A stretch of DNA of 64,000 nucleotides from an uncultured Siphonobacter sp. (GCA_913775095.1 CAJYIW010000023.1:62001-126000); one strand, 5' to 3'; positions 9,012-16,854 are shown, counted from the stretch's first letter. Program-made: numbers and translations. The notes: generated from the letters alone by a model not told the origin.

Positions 9012-10190
9012 ATGGAAAAGCAGGAAAAAACGCTCAAACGCTGGCGGCTCCTACTCGGAGGCCAGCAGGCGGATGGGACCGGAGTGAGTCTGAACGAACA
9101 GGAGAAGCAGATTGACGAAGCTTTATCGGCTCTCTACGATTTTGAACAGCGGGGCAAATTTGAATACGGACCTAACCAGAAAGGAGGCTCGGGAGCTTCC
9201 CAGCCTAACGTAGCCCGCTGGCTCGGCGACATCAGAAACTATTTTCCTGCTTCCGTGGTGCAGGTCATGCAGCAGGATGCTCTCCAGAAGCCGGAATTGC
9301 AGAAAAAACTGTTGTTCGAACCGGAGATTCTGGAGCAGGCCACGCCCGATGTGCATCTGGTCGCTACCCTGATGGAACTGGGGAAACTCATTCCTTCCAA
9401 AACGAAAGATACGGCCCGGCGGGTCGTACAGAAAGTAGTGGACGAATTGCTGGAAAAGCTTTCCCAGCATACCATTCAGGCGATTACCGGAGCCCTGAAT
9501 CGGGGCGTACGGAACCGTCGCCCCCGGCTCAATGAAATGGACTGGCCTGCGACGATCCGCAAGAACCTTCGCCATTATCAGGCCGATTATAAAACCATTA
9601 TTCCCGAAGAGCTCATTGGTTTTGGTCGCCAAACCCGTCGCAGTTTAAAAGATGTCGTTTTGTGTCTCGATCAATCCGGATCGATGGGAAGTTCGGTGGT
9701 GTACTCGGGTATTTTTGGCTCCGTGATGGCTTCCATTCCTGCCGTGAAAACGCGAATGGTTGTTTTTGATACCGAAGTCGTGGATTTATCGGAAGACCTG
9801 AAAGATCCGGTCGATTTACTCTTCGGGGTACAGTTGGGAGGCGGAACAGATATTGACCGGGCTCTGGGGTATTGTCAGACGGTTATTCAAAAGCCTAACG
9901 ATACGATTCTGGTATTGATTACCGATTTATACGAAGGAGGCAATCAGCAGCAAATGCGGCAACGCATGCAGGAAATCGTAGCTTCCGGTGTTCAATTGAT
10001 CTGTCTGCTGGCTTTGAACGACGAAGGAGCTCCGTATTATGATGCGAGGAATGCGAAGTTTTTAGGAGATTTGGGCGTTCCGGTTTTTGCCTGCACCCCC
10101 GATCTTTTTCCTGAAGTAATGGCAGCGGCTATTAACAAACAGGATTTAAAGCAGTGGGCGGGCGATCGGGACATTGCTCTGAAAGGATAA
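9012..10190 (+). CDS. VWA domain protein with complete MIDAS
   Basis: The 392-residue protein has a helical N-terminal half and a C-terminal von Willebrand A domain. All metal-ion-dependent adhesion site elements are visible: DQSGSMGSS (about 220-228), the Thr in GGGTDI (about 276-281) and the Asp in ITDLYEGG (about 301-308). Such proteins partner MoxR ATPases and dock them to clients (ViaA, CoxE, NorD). It begins 2 bp after the DUF5682 stop and is the last core gene. No signal or membrane segment, so it should act in the cytoplasm with the AAA protein. Confidence 0.9.
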   Translation: MEKQEKTLKRWRLLLGGQQADGTGVSLNEQEKQIDEALSALYDFEQRGKFEYGPNQKGGSGASQPNVARWLGDIRNYFPASVVQVMQQDALQKPELQKKLLFEPEILEQATPDVHLVATLMELGKLIPSKTKDTARRVVQKVVDELLEKLSQHTIQAITGALNRGVRNRRPRLNEMDWPATIRKNLRHYQADYKTIIPEELIGFGRQTRRSLKDVVLCLDQSGSMGSSVVYSGIFGSVMASIPAVKTRMVVFDTEVVDLSEDLKDPVDLLFGVQLGGGTDIDRALGYCQTVIQKPNDTILVLITDLYEGGNQQQMRQRMQEIVASGVQLICLLALNDEGAPYYDARNAKFLGDLGVPVFACTPDLFPEVMAAAINKQDLKQWAGDRDIALKG

Positions 10191-10208
10191 TTACGAAAGA
10201 CAAAAGAC

Positions 10209-11057
10209 ATGCAACTCATTGCTGATAGTGGTTCCACGAAAACCGACTGGCGAATGCTGTCCAACGACGGAAGTGTGGGACAGGCCCGGACGGTTGGATT
10301 TAATCCTTTTTACCAAAGCTCCGAGCAAATCGCTCAGGAGTTGAAGCTGAGTTTAAAATCGAAAGTAAACGAGCCGGTAACGGCCATTTATTTCTACGGA
10401 GCGGGCGTAACAGGAGCTGAGAAGGCCCGGGTGATTATCGATGGCTTAAAAAACGTTTTCCCGGAAGCGGAACACATCGAAGCCCATTCGGATATGCTGG
10501 GAGCGGCCCGGGCCTTATGCGGCCGGGAGAAGGGCATTGCCTGTATCCTGGGAACGGGTTCCAATACCTGTCAGGTGGACAACGGAGAAATTACGCATAA
10601 GGTAGACACGCTGGGCTTCTGGCTGGGCGACGAAGGAAGCGGTGGATATCTGGGAAAAACGCTCGTGCAGGCCTATCTGCACCGGGAGTTACCCGAAGTC
10701 TTACGCGAAAAATTTGAAAAACGTTACCCCAACCTGAACCGGGACGTGGTGCTGGAAAATGCCTATCAAAAACCCTTCCCCAACCGCTATTTTGCGGGGT
10801 TTTCCAAGTTCCTCTTCGATAACCGAACCGATGGAGCGGCCTATCAGATCGCGGCGAATGCGTTTAGCGTATTCTTTGAAAAATACGTACAGAAATACCC
10901 GGATTACCAAACCCAGCGGGTTAGTCTGACGGGCTCCGTGGCTTTTTATTATTCGGATATCATTCGGCGGGTAGCCCGGGAAAAAGGAGTTACGATTGGG
11001 GTGATCATGGAAACACCCATTGCGGGTTTAACCCTGTACCATCAGGGTAAGTCTTAA
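10209..11057 (+). CDS. BadF/BadG/BcrA/BcrD-type ATPase, N-acetylglucosamine kinase-like
   Basis: The 282-residue protein has the actin-fold phosphate-1 loop LIADSGSTKTDW at residues 3-14, a phosphate-2/glycine segment ILGTGSNTC near 116-124 and GFWLGDEGSGGYLG near 138-151. This arrangement is that of Bacteroidota N-acetylglucosamine kinase-like BadF proteins, which phosphorylate amino sugars from cell-wall or chitin turnover. It starts 18 bp after the VWA stop, so it is probably transcribed with the cassette, and a strong terminator follows. Whether it belongs functionally to the cassette or is a passenger cannot be seen here. Confidence 0.8.
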   Translation: MQLIADSGSTKTDWRMLSNDGSVGQARTVGFNPFYQSSEQIAQELKLSLKSKVNEPVTAIYFYGAGVTGAEKARVIIDGLKNVFPEAEHIEAHSDMLGAARALCGREKGIACILGTGSNTCQVDNGEITHKVDTLGFWLGDEGSGGYLGKTLVQAYLHRELPEVLREKFEKRYPNLNRDVVLENAYQKPFPNRYFAGFSKFLFDNRTDGAAYQIAANAFSVFFEKYVQKYPDYQTQRVSLTGSVAFYYSDIIRRVAREKGVTIGVIMETPIAGLTLYHQGKS

Positions 11058-11097
11058 TAAAAAAAGGCTGTTGATCATTCAACAGCCTTTTTTTATT
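11056..11097. terminator. Bidirectional intrinsic terminator
   Basis: A stem AAAAAAAGGCTGTTGA / TCAACAGCCTTTTTTT with a 4-base loop sits directly after the BadF stop and overlaps the 3' end of the convergent Rrf2 gene. U-tracts exist on both strands, so it can serve both genes. Confidence 0.9.
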
Positions 11098-11554
11098 AAG
11101 AAAGATTGGGAGTGGTTTGCGTGGGTTCCAGGGTTACCTTGTTTTCGAGTAAATCAGCTACCGTATTTTGCTCCAATACGTGCAGGTTAGCATCCCGCCA
11201 GTTTCGCATGACGTTTCGCAGCGTACAGGTATGCTCATCGGCACAGTCGTCGCATTTGCCGTAAAAGTAAAGCGATACGCAAAGCGTAGGAGAAATCGGG
11301 CCGTCAATGATCCGTAGGACCTTGGCAAAACTCACCTCCTCGGGTGGAATTCGAAGCATGTATCCTCCTCCTTTGCCTTTCTGACTTTGGAGTATACCGT
11401 GATTACGCAGGTCAAGTAGGATGGCCTCCAGGAATTTCTTGGGAATTCTTTCCTGCTCGGCGATGTAGGAAATCAAAACGGGCTTCTGGTTTCCAAACTC
11501 CTGACCCAGCACTTTCAGGGCTTTAAGAGCATATTTGGCTTTTTTAGAAATCAT
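11096..11554 (-). CDS. Rrf2 family transcriptional regulator with cysteine cluster
   Basis: The 152-residue protein starts MISKKAKYALKAL, the typical Rrf2 N-terminus. It has a winged helix to about residue 75 (recognition wing QKGKGGGYML) and a cysteine group C-x9-C-x2-C-x5-C near 92-111 (LCVSLYFYGKCDDC then HTC). Cys-rich Rrf2 proteins such as IscR and NsrR bind Fe-S clusters that sense iron, NO or oxidative stress; four Cys here makes a cluster plausible. Targets are not evident. It is a single gene. Confidence 0.85.
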   Translation of the reverse strand: MISKKAKYALKALKVLGQEFGNQKPVLISYIAEQERIPKKFLEAILLDLRNHGILQSQKGKGGGYMLRIPPEEVSFAKVLRIIDGPISPTLCVSLYFYGKCDDCADEHTCTLRNVMRNWRDANLHVLEQNTVADLLENKVTLEPTQTTPNLS

Positions 11555-11829
11555 AATGATGAAGTAACCTTAAAAGCGGTTCTTTGTCAATTTTGGTTTG
11601 AATCTACAAAAAGTTTACCATATCTATCATTTCCGTAGGATAGAAAGGCTTTGCCGGTCGATGAAATTGTATAATTCTTATTAAATACCTTTCTGTTCAA
11701 AGCAAGCATTTTACCTTTCTGAACTCTTGTTTCATCAATTTATTTTATACAAACTGAAGATTCTGGTAGAGTAATGGAAAAGAATAACGGTATTTTGAAA
11801 GAAAAAAATCCTTTTTTTGGGTCGACGCC
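11555..11829. other. Spacer upstream of Rrf2 gene, nothing recognised
   Basis: AT-rich divergent spacer between the Rrf2 gene and the rpmH promoter. No consensus promoter, repeat or plausible small gene was found for the minus strand. Confidence 0.4.
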
Positions 11830-11859
11830 TTGGGAAACAGAAATTTCTGGCTAATTTTG
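11830..11859 (+). promoter_or_regulatory. Bacteroidota-type promoter of rpmH
   Basis: TTG at 11830-11832, a 19-bp spacer and TAATTTTG at 11852-11859 match the phylum consensus TTG-N17-23-TAnnTTTG. The expected start near 11865 would give rpmH a leader of about 85 nt. Confidence 0.65.
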
Positions 11860-11950
11860 CCGCTCGATTCTGAAAAAATGAGTTATCCGTTGTCTGTTTC
11901 GTAACAACGGCTCGGACGGATAACAGGTAACCAAATAAATAAATAAGGCA

Positions 11951-12109
11951 ATGAAAAGAACTTTCCAACCATCAAATCGCAAGCGTCGCAACAAGCATGG
12001 CTTCCGCGAGCGGATGAGCACTCCCAATGGTCGTCGCGTACTGGCAGCACGCCGTGCCCGTGGTCGCTGGAAATTGACCGTTTCTGACGAAAAACGTCAC
12101 AAACAATAG
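11951..12109 (+). CDS. rpmH: 50S ribosomal protein L34
   Basis: This 52-residue, very basic protein ([18 protein letters not shown]... [13 protein letters not shown]) carries the complete L34 signature. L34 is a late-assembling component of the large ribosomal subunit. The start is fixed by the conserved MKRTFQPS beginning. It is a single-gene unit with a consensus promoter upstream and a strong terminator at 12127-12163. In many bacteria rpmH neighbours rnpA and dnaA; here it stands alone. The C-terminus is slightly longer than in E. coli (SDEKRHKQ). Confidence 0.97.
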   Translation: MKRTFQPSNRKRRNKHGFRERMSTPNGRRVLAARRARGRWKLTVSDEKRHKQ

Positions 12110-12126
12110 TCATTAAGGTTTTCCGT

Positions 12127-12163
12127 AAAAAAGGACGCTTGCCCAGGGTAAGCGTCCTTTTTT
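12127..12163 (+). terminator. rpmH terminator
   Basis: Stem AAAAAAGGACGCTT / AAGCGTCCTTTTTT with a 9-base loop lies 17 bp after the rpmH stop and ends in a T tract. Confidence 0.9.
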
Positions 12164-12353
12164 GTTAGGTATCGATGCGATTTGCCGCTTCTGACTTCTC
12201 TTTGCAAAGAGAATAGTGACTTGTGTTCACGCCATGGCGGAATCATGATTGGTGCGACGGGTACTGTTCGGTAGCGGTCTGGCGTAGCGAATCCCCCGAT
12301 GGTCGGGTAGTTACATCTTTTAGCCCGGACGACGCGATAGGGTATCGCTCCTA

Positions 12354-12582
12354 TGGCTGGTGTCCTCACCAGCCACTATACTGAAATTAATGGCTGGTGA
12401 GGACACCAGCCATGGGAGAGGGAAGGAGGCTTTGTTACCTTTAAATTGTTTCCAGCTTCCAGCCAGACGCGACAAAATAACTTCATCAATTCTTCTGCTG
12501 GCCGTTTTCAAAACGGGCAGTTTCCAGCTTATTACCTTTAGCATCGAAGAATTCTCCCCATGGCTGGTGTCCTCACCAGCCA
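12354..12582. repeat. Three copies of a 22-bp REP-like palindrome
   Basis: Copies lie at 12354-12375, 12391-12412 and 12561-12582. Each has 9-bp arms TGGCTGGTG / CACCAGCCA around TCCT or its complement AGGA. The second is the exact reverse complement of the first, so those two also form a larger stem with a 15-bp loop. All flanks are A/T or CC-CAT rich. No tyrosine transposase (RAYT) gene is near. Confidence 0.7.
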
Positions 12583-12676
12583 TCGTAGCGATAAAAAAAC
12601 CTCATCAATTCTTCTGCTGGCCATTTTCAAAACGGGCGGCTCCCAGCTTATTACCTTTGGCATCAAAGAATTCTCC
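12469..12676 (-). repeat. 89-bp direct repeat copying the 3' end of the glycosyltransferase gene
   Basis: Positions 12469-12557 and 12588-12676 are about 90 % identical with a 119-bp period. The second copy is the real 3' end of the gene at 12605-14437 (GEFFDAKGNKL... GQQKN and stop). The first keeps the same reading frame and stop with only two changes (LGAA to LETA). A REP-like palindrome occupies the junction. Confidence 0.75.
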
Positions 12677-14437
12677 TGCTCCCGTCAGGCTCATCATACG
12701 TCCATCGGTGAAGGTTCCTACGAACTTTCGCCCGTCTCCAAATCGATATTCACCTTTGCCCGCTGGAAGCCCCTTTTCGTTGTAAGGTCCATGCCAGCCA
12801 AATTCCGGATGGAATCGGCAGAGGAAGGTATCCGGATTCTGGAGTTGCAGGACGATTTCAAACTGGTCGGGATTGGCCTGTACGTAGGGCACCAGGTAAC
12901 GCGGCGTAGAAGAATAACCCAGAGCATCAATCACTACAAAATCAGCCTTACGCTTGAGAAGATACTCATGAAAATCTTTCTGATTTTCCGTGAACGGATA
13001 ATTCGTGACGTAGCTATTGGAAAAGACGATGAACAAACTCGGTTTTCGGCAGATGACCATGGAATGGGCCGGAGCATACTCCCGAATCCAGGCGGCGGCC
13101 TGAAAGTAGTTATCGTGAGCCGGATCATAATTGGGAATCCGTGCGAACTGACGCAGGTATTTCAGGCCAGCCCCTTCCCGGGTTTCCGTAGCCGTTTGTC
13201 CCACAAAACTGGGAACCAGCAGTAAAAAGAGCAGGGGAACCAGAGTTTGGGTAACCAGACGATTGGTAACCTTCACCCGGGTAAGTCCCCAAACGATGAG
13301 GTAATACATCCCGTACAGTCCGCAGAAAATGAAAAACGGGACAATGTGGATCATGAGTCGGTTACCCGTCCAGACTTCCGGATAAATGAGCAGGAGGGCA
13401 AACGTAGCCAGCCCGTACCCCGCTATCAACAAGCGATACTGCCGCAGGTGATACCAGCCCAGAGTCATCAGAGCCAGCAGCAGCAGACTACCGATCCACT
13501 CGGACGAAGAAACGGGTAGCGAGTAATCGTCTACGTTCGTGCTGAGCGTAGCGGTAGGAATCTCGCGGGTCAGGTAACGCTCGGTATTATGAGCGAACCG
13601 TTCAACCCAGCCCCCCAAACCCTGCACAACCCCTTCTTCGGGCCGCAGGGGATTGATCATTTGCATGTCACGCAGGTGACTGTCGCCACCGAGCCGCGAA
13701 GCCCGGATTTGCCAGGGTAGTATGCCCAGAAAAAACACGACTGCCATCAATCCGATGTGAAGCCACTGGCGGCGTACGAGCAAGTAAAGGCCCGCTCCCG
13801 CCAGAATCATCAGACCCGTCTGCCGTACGTAATACGAGGCCACCACGCCGATCATGAATCCCCAGAAGTAAGGATCTTTCCAGGCGGGACGACTTAAATC
13901 AGCTCGTATAAAAAACCAGATGGAAAGCAGTGAGACAAAAAAGTACGTCAGCTCGCTCATCATCATGGTGGAATATTGCAGGATGTGAAAGTTCAGCAAC
14001 ACGAACAGGGCCCCCACAAAAGCCAGATGGATGTTGCGGCTCATGCGTCGAAATAAATCAAACAGCATTAAAGACGAGGCGATCAGAAAAACGCCGTTGA
14101 ATCCCTGAATAGTGGTGGTTTTGCTCGAAAAAAACTTCATAATCATGCCGATTACGAAGGGATACCCCGGCGGAAAGTGATTGGCCGGAACTTTCTCGGG
14201 GCCCGTAATGCCCACGTATCCGTCCCCCTGAGCGATGGCTTTGCCCAGAATGTAGTAGTCCGTAGCATCACCGGTAAGCGATATTTTTTTGTCAAAGATG
14301 TACTGAAAGACGAACCAGCCAATGACGATTAACAGAAAGGCATAAATAAAAAGTAATAGTTTTTCCGAAGAAAGCCCCGGAGCAGCCGCAGGGGTGGGGT
14401 TGGGAGTAGAAGAAGGTGTAGTGGCTTTATTTTTCAT
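12605..14437 (-). CDS. GT-C type membrane glycosyltransferase with MORN-like tail
   Basis: The 610-residue polytopic protein has a Pro/Thr-rich N-terminus, a first helix near 28-48, then a periplasmic loop with the acidic motif LTGDATDYYILGKAIAQGDG (about 53-72). That placement of Asp residues is typical of GT39/ArnT-like GT-C enzymes using polyprenyl-phosphate sugars. About ten more helices follow, then a soluble C-terminal domain. The last 65 residues contain Gly-Lys-Gly-Glu-Tyr-rich MORN-like repeats (GKGEYRFGDGRKFVGTF). Acceptor unknown. Its 3' end is duplicated just downstream. Confidence 0.75.
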   Translation of the reverse strand: MKNKATTPSSTPNPTPAAAPGLSSEKLLLFIYAFLLIVIGWFVFQYIFDKKISLTGDATDYYILGKAIAQGDGYVGITGPEKVPANHFPPGYPFVIGMIMKFFSSKTTTIQGFNGVFLIASSLMLFDLFRRMSRNIHLAFVGALFVLLNFHILQYSTMMMSELTYFFVSLLSIWFFIRADLSRPAWKDPYFWGFMIGVVASYYVRQTGLMILAGAGLYLLVRRQWLHIGLMAVVFFLGILPWQIRASRLGGDSHLRDMQMINPLRPEEGVVQGLGGWVERFAHNTERYLTREIPTATLSTNVDDYSLPVSSSEWIGSLLLLALMTLGWYHLRQYRLLIAGYGLATFALLLIYPEVWTGNRLMIHIVPFFIFCGLYGMYYLIVWGLTRVKVTNRLVTQTLVPLLFLLLVPSFVGQTATETREGAGLKYLRQFARIPNYDPAHDNYFQAAAWIREYAPAHSMVICRKPSLFIVFSNSYVTNYPFTENQKDFHEYLLKRKADFVVIDALGYSSTPRYLVPYVQANPDQFEIVLQLQNPDTFLCRFHPEFGWHGPYNEKGLPAGKGEYRFGDGRKFVGTFTDGRMMSLTGAGEFFDAKGNKLGAARFENGQQKN

Positions 14438-14461
14438 TCAGTAACCAGCTTTCGATCTGCC

Positions 14462-14469
14462 CAAAGATA
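14462..14469 (-). promoter_or_regulatory. Possible -7 box for the glycosyltransferase gene
   Basis: On the minus strand this reads TATCTTTG, an exact TAnnTTTG match, 25 bp upstream of the start codon. The nearest TTG is only 15 bp further upstream, slightly closer than usual. Confidence 0.35.
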
Positions 14470-14679
14470 CAATTGAATTTCAGACAACTCGAAGAACTCC
14501 GTTCCGGCTTTACGAAAGCCAGGAGCAACTTTTGCCGATTTGATTCCCAAACTCGTCTACGGAGTAAAATATTCTGCTTAAAAACTGCTAAACTCGCAGT
14601 GGGTTAAAATGAACCGCTTCTGATTGCGTTACCTGACGGGTCTCCTCTTCGCTTATACTTTAAATTAAACAGTTCAAAA

Positions 14680-15873
14680 ATGAAGTCTTCTGTACGGATT
14701 CAATTAATGATCATGATGTTTCTCCAGTTTTTTACCTGGGGATCCTGGTATGGTCAGGTAACCAAGTACCTGGGAACGACGCTCGGGGCAACGGGAGAGC
14801 AGCAGGGGGCCGCTTTTTCAACGTTTTCCATTGCCATGCTCATTGCTCCCTTTTTTGTGGGAATGATTGCCGACCGCTACTTCTCGGCTCAGAAAGTAAT
14901 GGGGGTGCTGAATATACTGGGGGCAGGGGTTTTGTATTTTCTTACTCAGGCTGATAACCCGGATACCTTTTTCTGGCTGATTCTGGCCTATTGCTTAACC
15001 TTCACACCCACGATGGCTCTGGCCACAACCATCGCCATGAATCAGATGGCGAGTCCCGAAAAAGAATTTCCCAACATCCGGGTGGCCGGTACGGTAGCCT
15101 GGATTGTGGTAGTAAACATCATTGGGTATCTGGGCGTGGGAGATCAGGTGACTATCTTCCAGTTTGCCGCCGTTACTTCTTTGTTATTAGGGATTTTCTC
15201 GTTCTTTTTACCCGATACTCCTCCCAAAGCAGCAGGGCCAGCCAAGTTCTCTCAGATTCTGGGAACGGATGCTTTCGTACTGTTTAAAGACCGATCCTTT
15301 GCTATTTTCTTTTTGTCTTCCATTCTCATCTGTATTCCGCTTTCGTTTTATTACGCCATGGCGAATCCTTCGCTGACGGATTCCGGGATGGCTAATGTGG
15401 AAAATAAGATGTCCTTAGGGCAGGCTTCGGAAGTAATTTTTATGCTTTTGTTACCCTTGTCCTACAGCCGCCTGGGCGTGAAATGGACCTTCATCGTGGC
15501 TTTGATTGCCTGGATTATCCGGTTCCTTTGCTTCGGTTTTGGCGATGCCGGTTCGGGTGAATGGATCCTGTACCTGGCCATTATCCTGCACGGCGTGTGT
15601 TATGATTTCTTCTTTGTGACGGGTCAGATTTATACGGATAACAAAGCGGGTGAACGCATTAAAACCCAGGCTCAGAGTCTGATCAGTTTTGCCACCTATG
15701 GCGTGGGCATGGGTATTGGCTCGTACATTGCCGGCGTGCTGAAAGATACCTTTACGACCTCAGCTGGTATGAACTGGAGCGGCTACTGGATGGTGCCCGC
15801 TGCGATTGCGGCCGTAATCTTACTGTTGTTCGTCGTCGTTTTCCGGGATAAAAAAACCGAGATCCCCGTGTGA
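14680..15873 (+). CDS. MFS nucleoside permease (NupG-like)
   Basis: The 397-residue protein has twelve predicted membrane helices and the family's N-terminus (IQLMIMMFLQFFTWGSWYGQVTKYL). Other typical segments are FVGMIADRYFSAQKVMG after helix 2 and FFVTGQIYTDNKAGERIKTQAQ near 310-331. These match the nucleoside:H+ symporter group (NupG/XapB) as found in Bacteroidota, which imports ribo- and deoxyribonucleosides. It is a single gene, closed by a bidirectional terminator. The exact substrate is not determined by the sequence. Confidence 0.85.
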   Translation: MKSSVRIQLMIMMFLQFFTWGSWYGQVTKYLGTTLGATGEQQGAAFSTFSIAMLIAPFFVGMIADRYFSAQKVMGVLNILGAGVLYFLTQADNPDTFFWLILAYCLTFTPTMALATTIAMNQMASPEKEFPNIRVAGTVAWIVVVNIIGYLGVGDQVTIFQFAAVTSLLLGIFSFFLPDTPPKAAGPAKFSQILGTDAFVLFKDRSFAIFFLSSILICIPLSFYYAMANPSLTDSGMANVENKMSLGQASEVIFMLLLPLSYSRLGVKWTFIVALIAWIIRFLCFGFGDAGSGEWILYLAIILHGVCYDFFFVTGQIYTDNKAGERIKTQAQSLISFATYGVGMGIGSYIAGVLKDTFTTSAGMNWSGYWMVPAAIAAVILLLFVVVFRDKKTEIPV

Positions 15874-15888
15874 TGATCGCTTATGGAT

Positions 15889-15931
15889 TAACAAAAAGTC
15901 CGTATAGAGAACCTATACGGACTTTTTGTTT
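15889..15931. terminator. Bidirectional terminator between permease and DoxX genes
   Basis: Stem AACAAAAAGTCCGTATAG / CTATACGGACTTTTTGTT with a short loop, U-rich on both sides, between convergent genes. Confidence 0.9.
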
Positions 15932-16327
15932 TTAAACACTTAAAGGAGTCGTCGCCAGTGGGGCTGTTTCTTTTTGTCGTCGGTGATACGTCACGTAAGA
16001 GGTAAGTAATACGGCCAGAACGATCAGTGGCGTCATCCCCGCCGAAACCGGATCGCCCGAAGCCAGGTGAGCGATACTGGCAGAAATGAAGTTGATCGTA
16101 AAGCCCGCGTAGACCCATTCTTTAAGCCGCCCTGTAAAAGGAATGATCAGTAGAAACCCGCCAATGATCTTGGCAATAGCCAGCTCTATGCGGAAGTAAT
16201 CGGGAAAACCCAGGTGATGAAAGGCCTGAGCCATGTCGGGGCTGGTAAGGTACGAATAAGCTGAGAATGCCATCATGAACGCAACCAACGTGGTGCTAAG
16301 CCAATAAATAAGGTTTGTGGTTTTCAT
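15932..16327 (-). CDS. DoxX-like family membrane protein
   Basis: From the ATG at 16327 the protein is 131 residues with four predicted helices (LIYWLSTTLVAFMMAFSAYSYL at the start, and later YAGFTINFISASIAHLA). The segment IELAIAKIIGGFLLIIPFTGRLKEW is typical of the DoxX/DUF4870-like group found in redox and quinone-related loci. A TTG 18 bp further upstream is in frame but the ATG after an AAAAAAAGAAAC stretch is more likely. It is divergent from an HxlR regulator with palindromes in between, the usual arrangement for a target gene of that regulator. Confidence 0.8.
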   Translation of the reverse strand: MKTTNLIYWLSTTLVAFMMAFSAYSYLTSPDMAQAFHHLGFPDYFRIELAIAKIIGGFLLIIPFTGRLKEWVYAGFTINFISASIAHLASGDPVSAGMTPLIVLAVLLTSYVTYHRRQKETAPLATTPLSV

Positions 16328-16342
16328 TGTTTCTTTTTTTGA

Positions 16343-16360
16343 CAAACCTAGCTAGGTTTG
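16343..16360. promoter_or_regulatory. 18-bp perfect palindrome (operator candidate)
   Basis: CAAACCTAGCTAGGTTTG, perfectly symmetrical, lies 16 bp upstream of the DoxX ATG in the divergent spacer with the HxlR regulator. Confidence 0.5.
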
Positions 16361-16377
16361 CTTGCCGAAGGTTAGTA

Positions 16378-16411
16378 CTATACCAAAGGTTAGTGCTAAC
16401 CTTTGGTATAG
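16378..16411. promoter_or_regulatory. 34-bp palindrome (HxlR operator candidate)
   Basis: Arms CTATACCAAAGGTTAG / CTAACCTTTGGTATAG with a 2-bp centre lie 24 bp upstream of the HxlR gene. An extra half-site GGTTAG precedes it at 16370. Size and symmetry suit a dimeric winged-helix regulator. Confidence 0.6.
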
Positions 16412-16434
16412 TTACCAATCCATAACGGGGTAAA

Positions 16435-16800
16435 ATGATGGCTGAATTAGCAACGAGTCACCTTTCGGAACAACAATGCCGGGGGAAGCTGGGGGCCGTT
16501 AGCGACGCTCTCTATGTCATTGGCGGCAAGTGGAAACTTCGGATCGTTCTTGCGTTGGATCAGGGGCATAAACGGTTCAATGAAATTCAGCGGGCGGTCA
16601 CGGGCATTTCAGCCCGGGTATTATCGCACGAGCTGAAAGAGCTGGAAATCAACGGTTTCGTCCAGCGGAAGGTCTGTGCCGAAAGGTCCGTAGTGATTGA
16701 GTATGAGTTAACCGAATATAGCTCAACCCTGCAGGAAGTGCTGGAGGCCCTGAGCCGCTGGGGAGAAATGCACCAGCGAAAGATTCGTACTGAACTGTAA
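16435..16800 (+). CDS. HxlR family transcriptional regulator
   Basis: The 121-residue protein has the HxlR winged-helix core: ALYVIGGKWKLRIVLAL, then HKRFNEIQRAVTGISARVLSHELKELEINGFVQRK and the wing VIEYELTEY. Cys15 precedes the core, at the position of the redox-sensing Cys in YodB/HypR-type members; C-x-G-K-L-G is seen here. Such proteins repress quinone or aldehyde detoxification genes. The adjacent divergent DoxX gene and the shared palindromes make autoregulation and DoxX control likely. Two ATGs occur in tandem (16435, 16438). Confidence 0.88.
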   Translation: MMAELATSHLSEQQCRGKLGAVSDALYVIGGKWKLRIVLALDQGHKRFNEIQRAVTGISARVLSHELKELEINGFVQRKVCAERSVVIEYELTEYSSTLQEVLEALSRWGEMHQRKIRTEL

Positions 16801-16840
16801 ACTAAAAAGCCCTCGCTGCTGGCAACGGGGGCTTTTTAGT
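16801..16840. terminator. Bidirectional terminator
   Basis: ACTAAAAAGCCC / GGGGCTTTTTAGT stem between the convergent HxlR and sensor-kinase genes. Confidence 0.85.
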
Positions 16841-16854
16841 AATGAACATTTAGT

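Noticed and set aside
12354-12582. Possible CRISPR array formed by repeated palindromes
   Set aside because: Only three copies, in alternating orientation, with spacers of 15 and 148 bp; no cas genes.
12360-13225. Two long plus-strand open frames opposite the glycosyltransferase 3' end
   Set aside because: They are antisense to a well-supported gene and its duplicated tail, have low-complexity Ser/Pro/Phe composition and no family.
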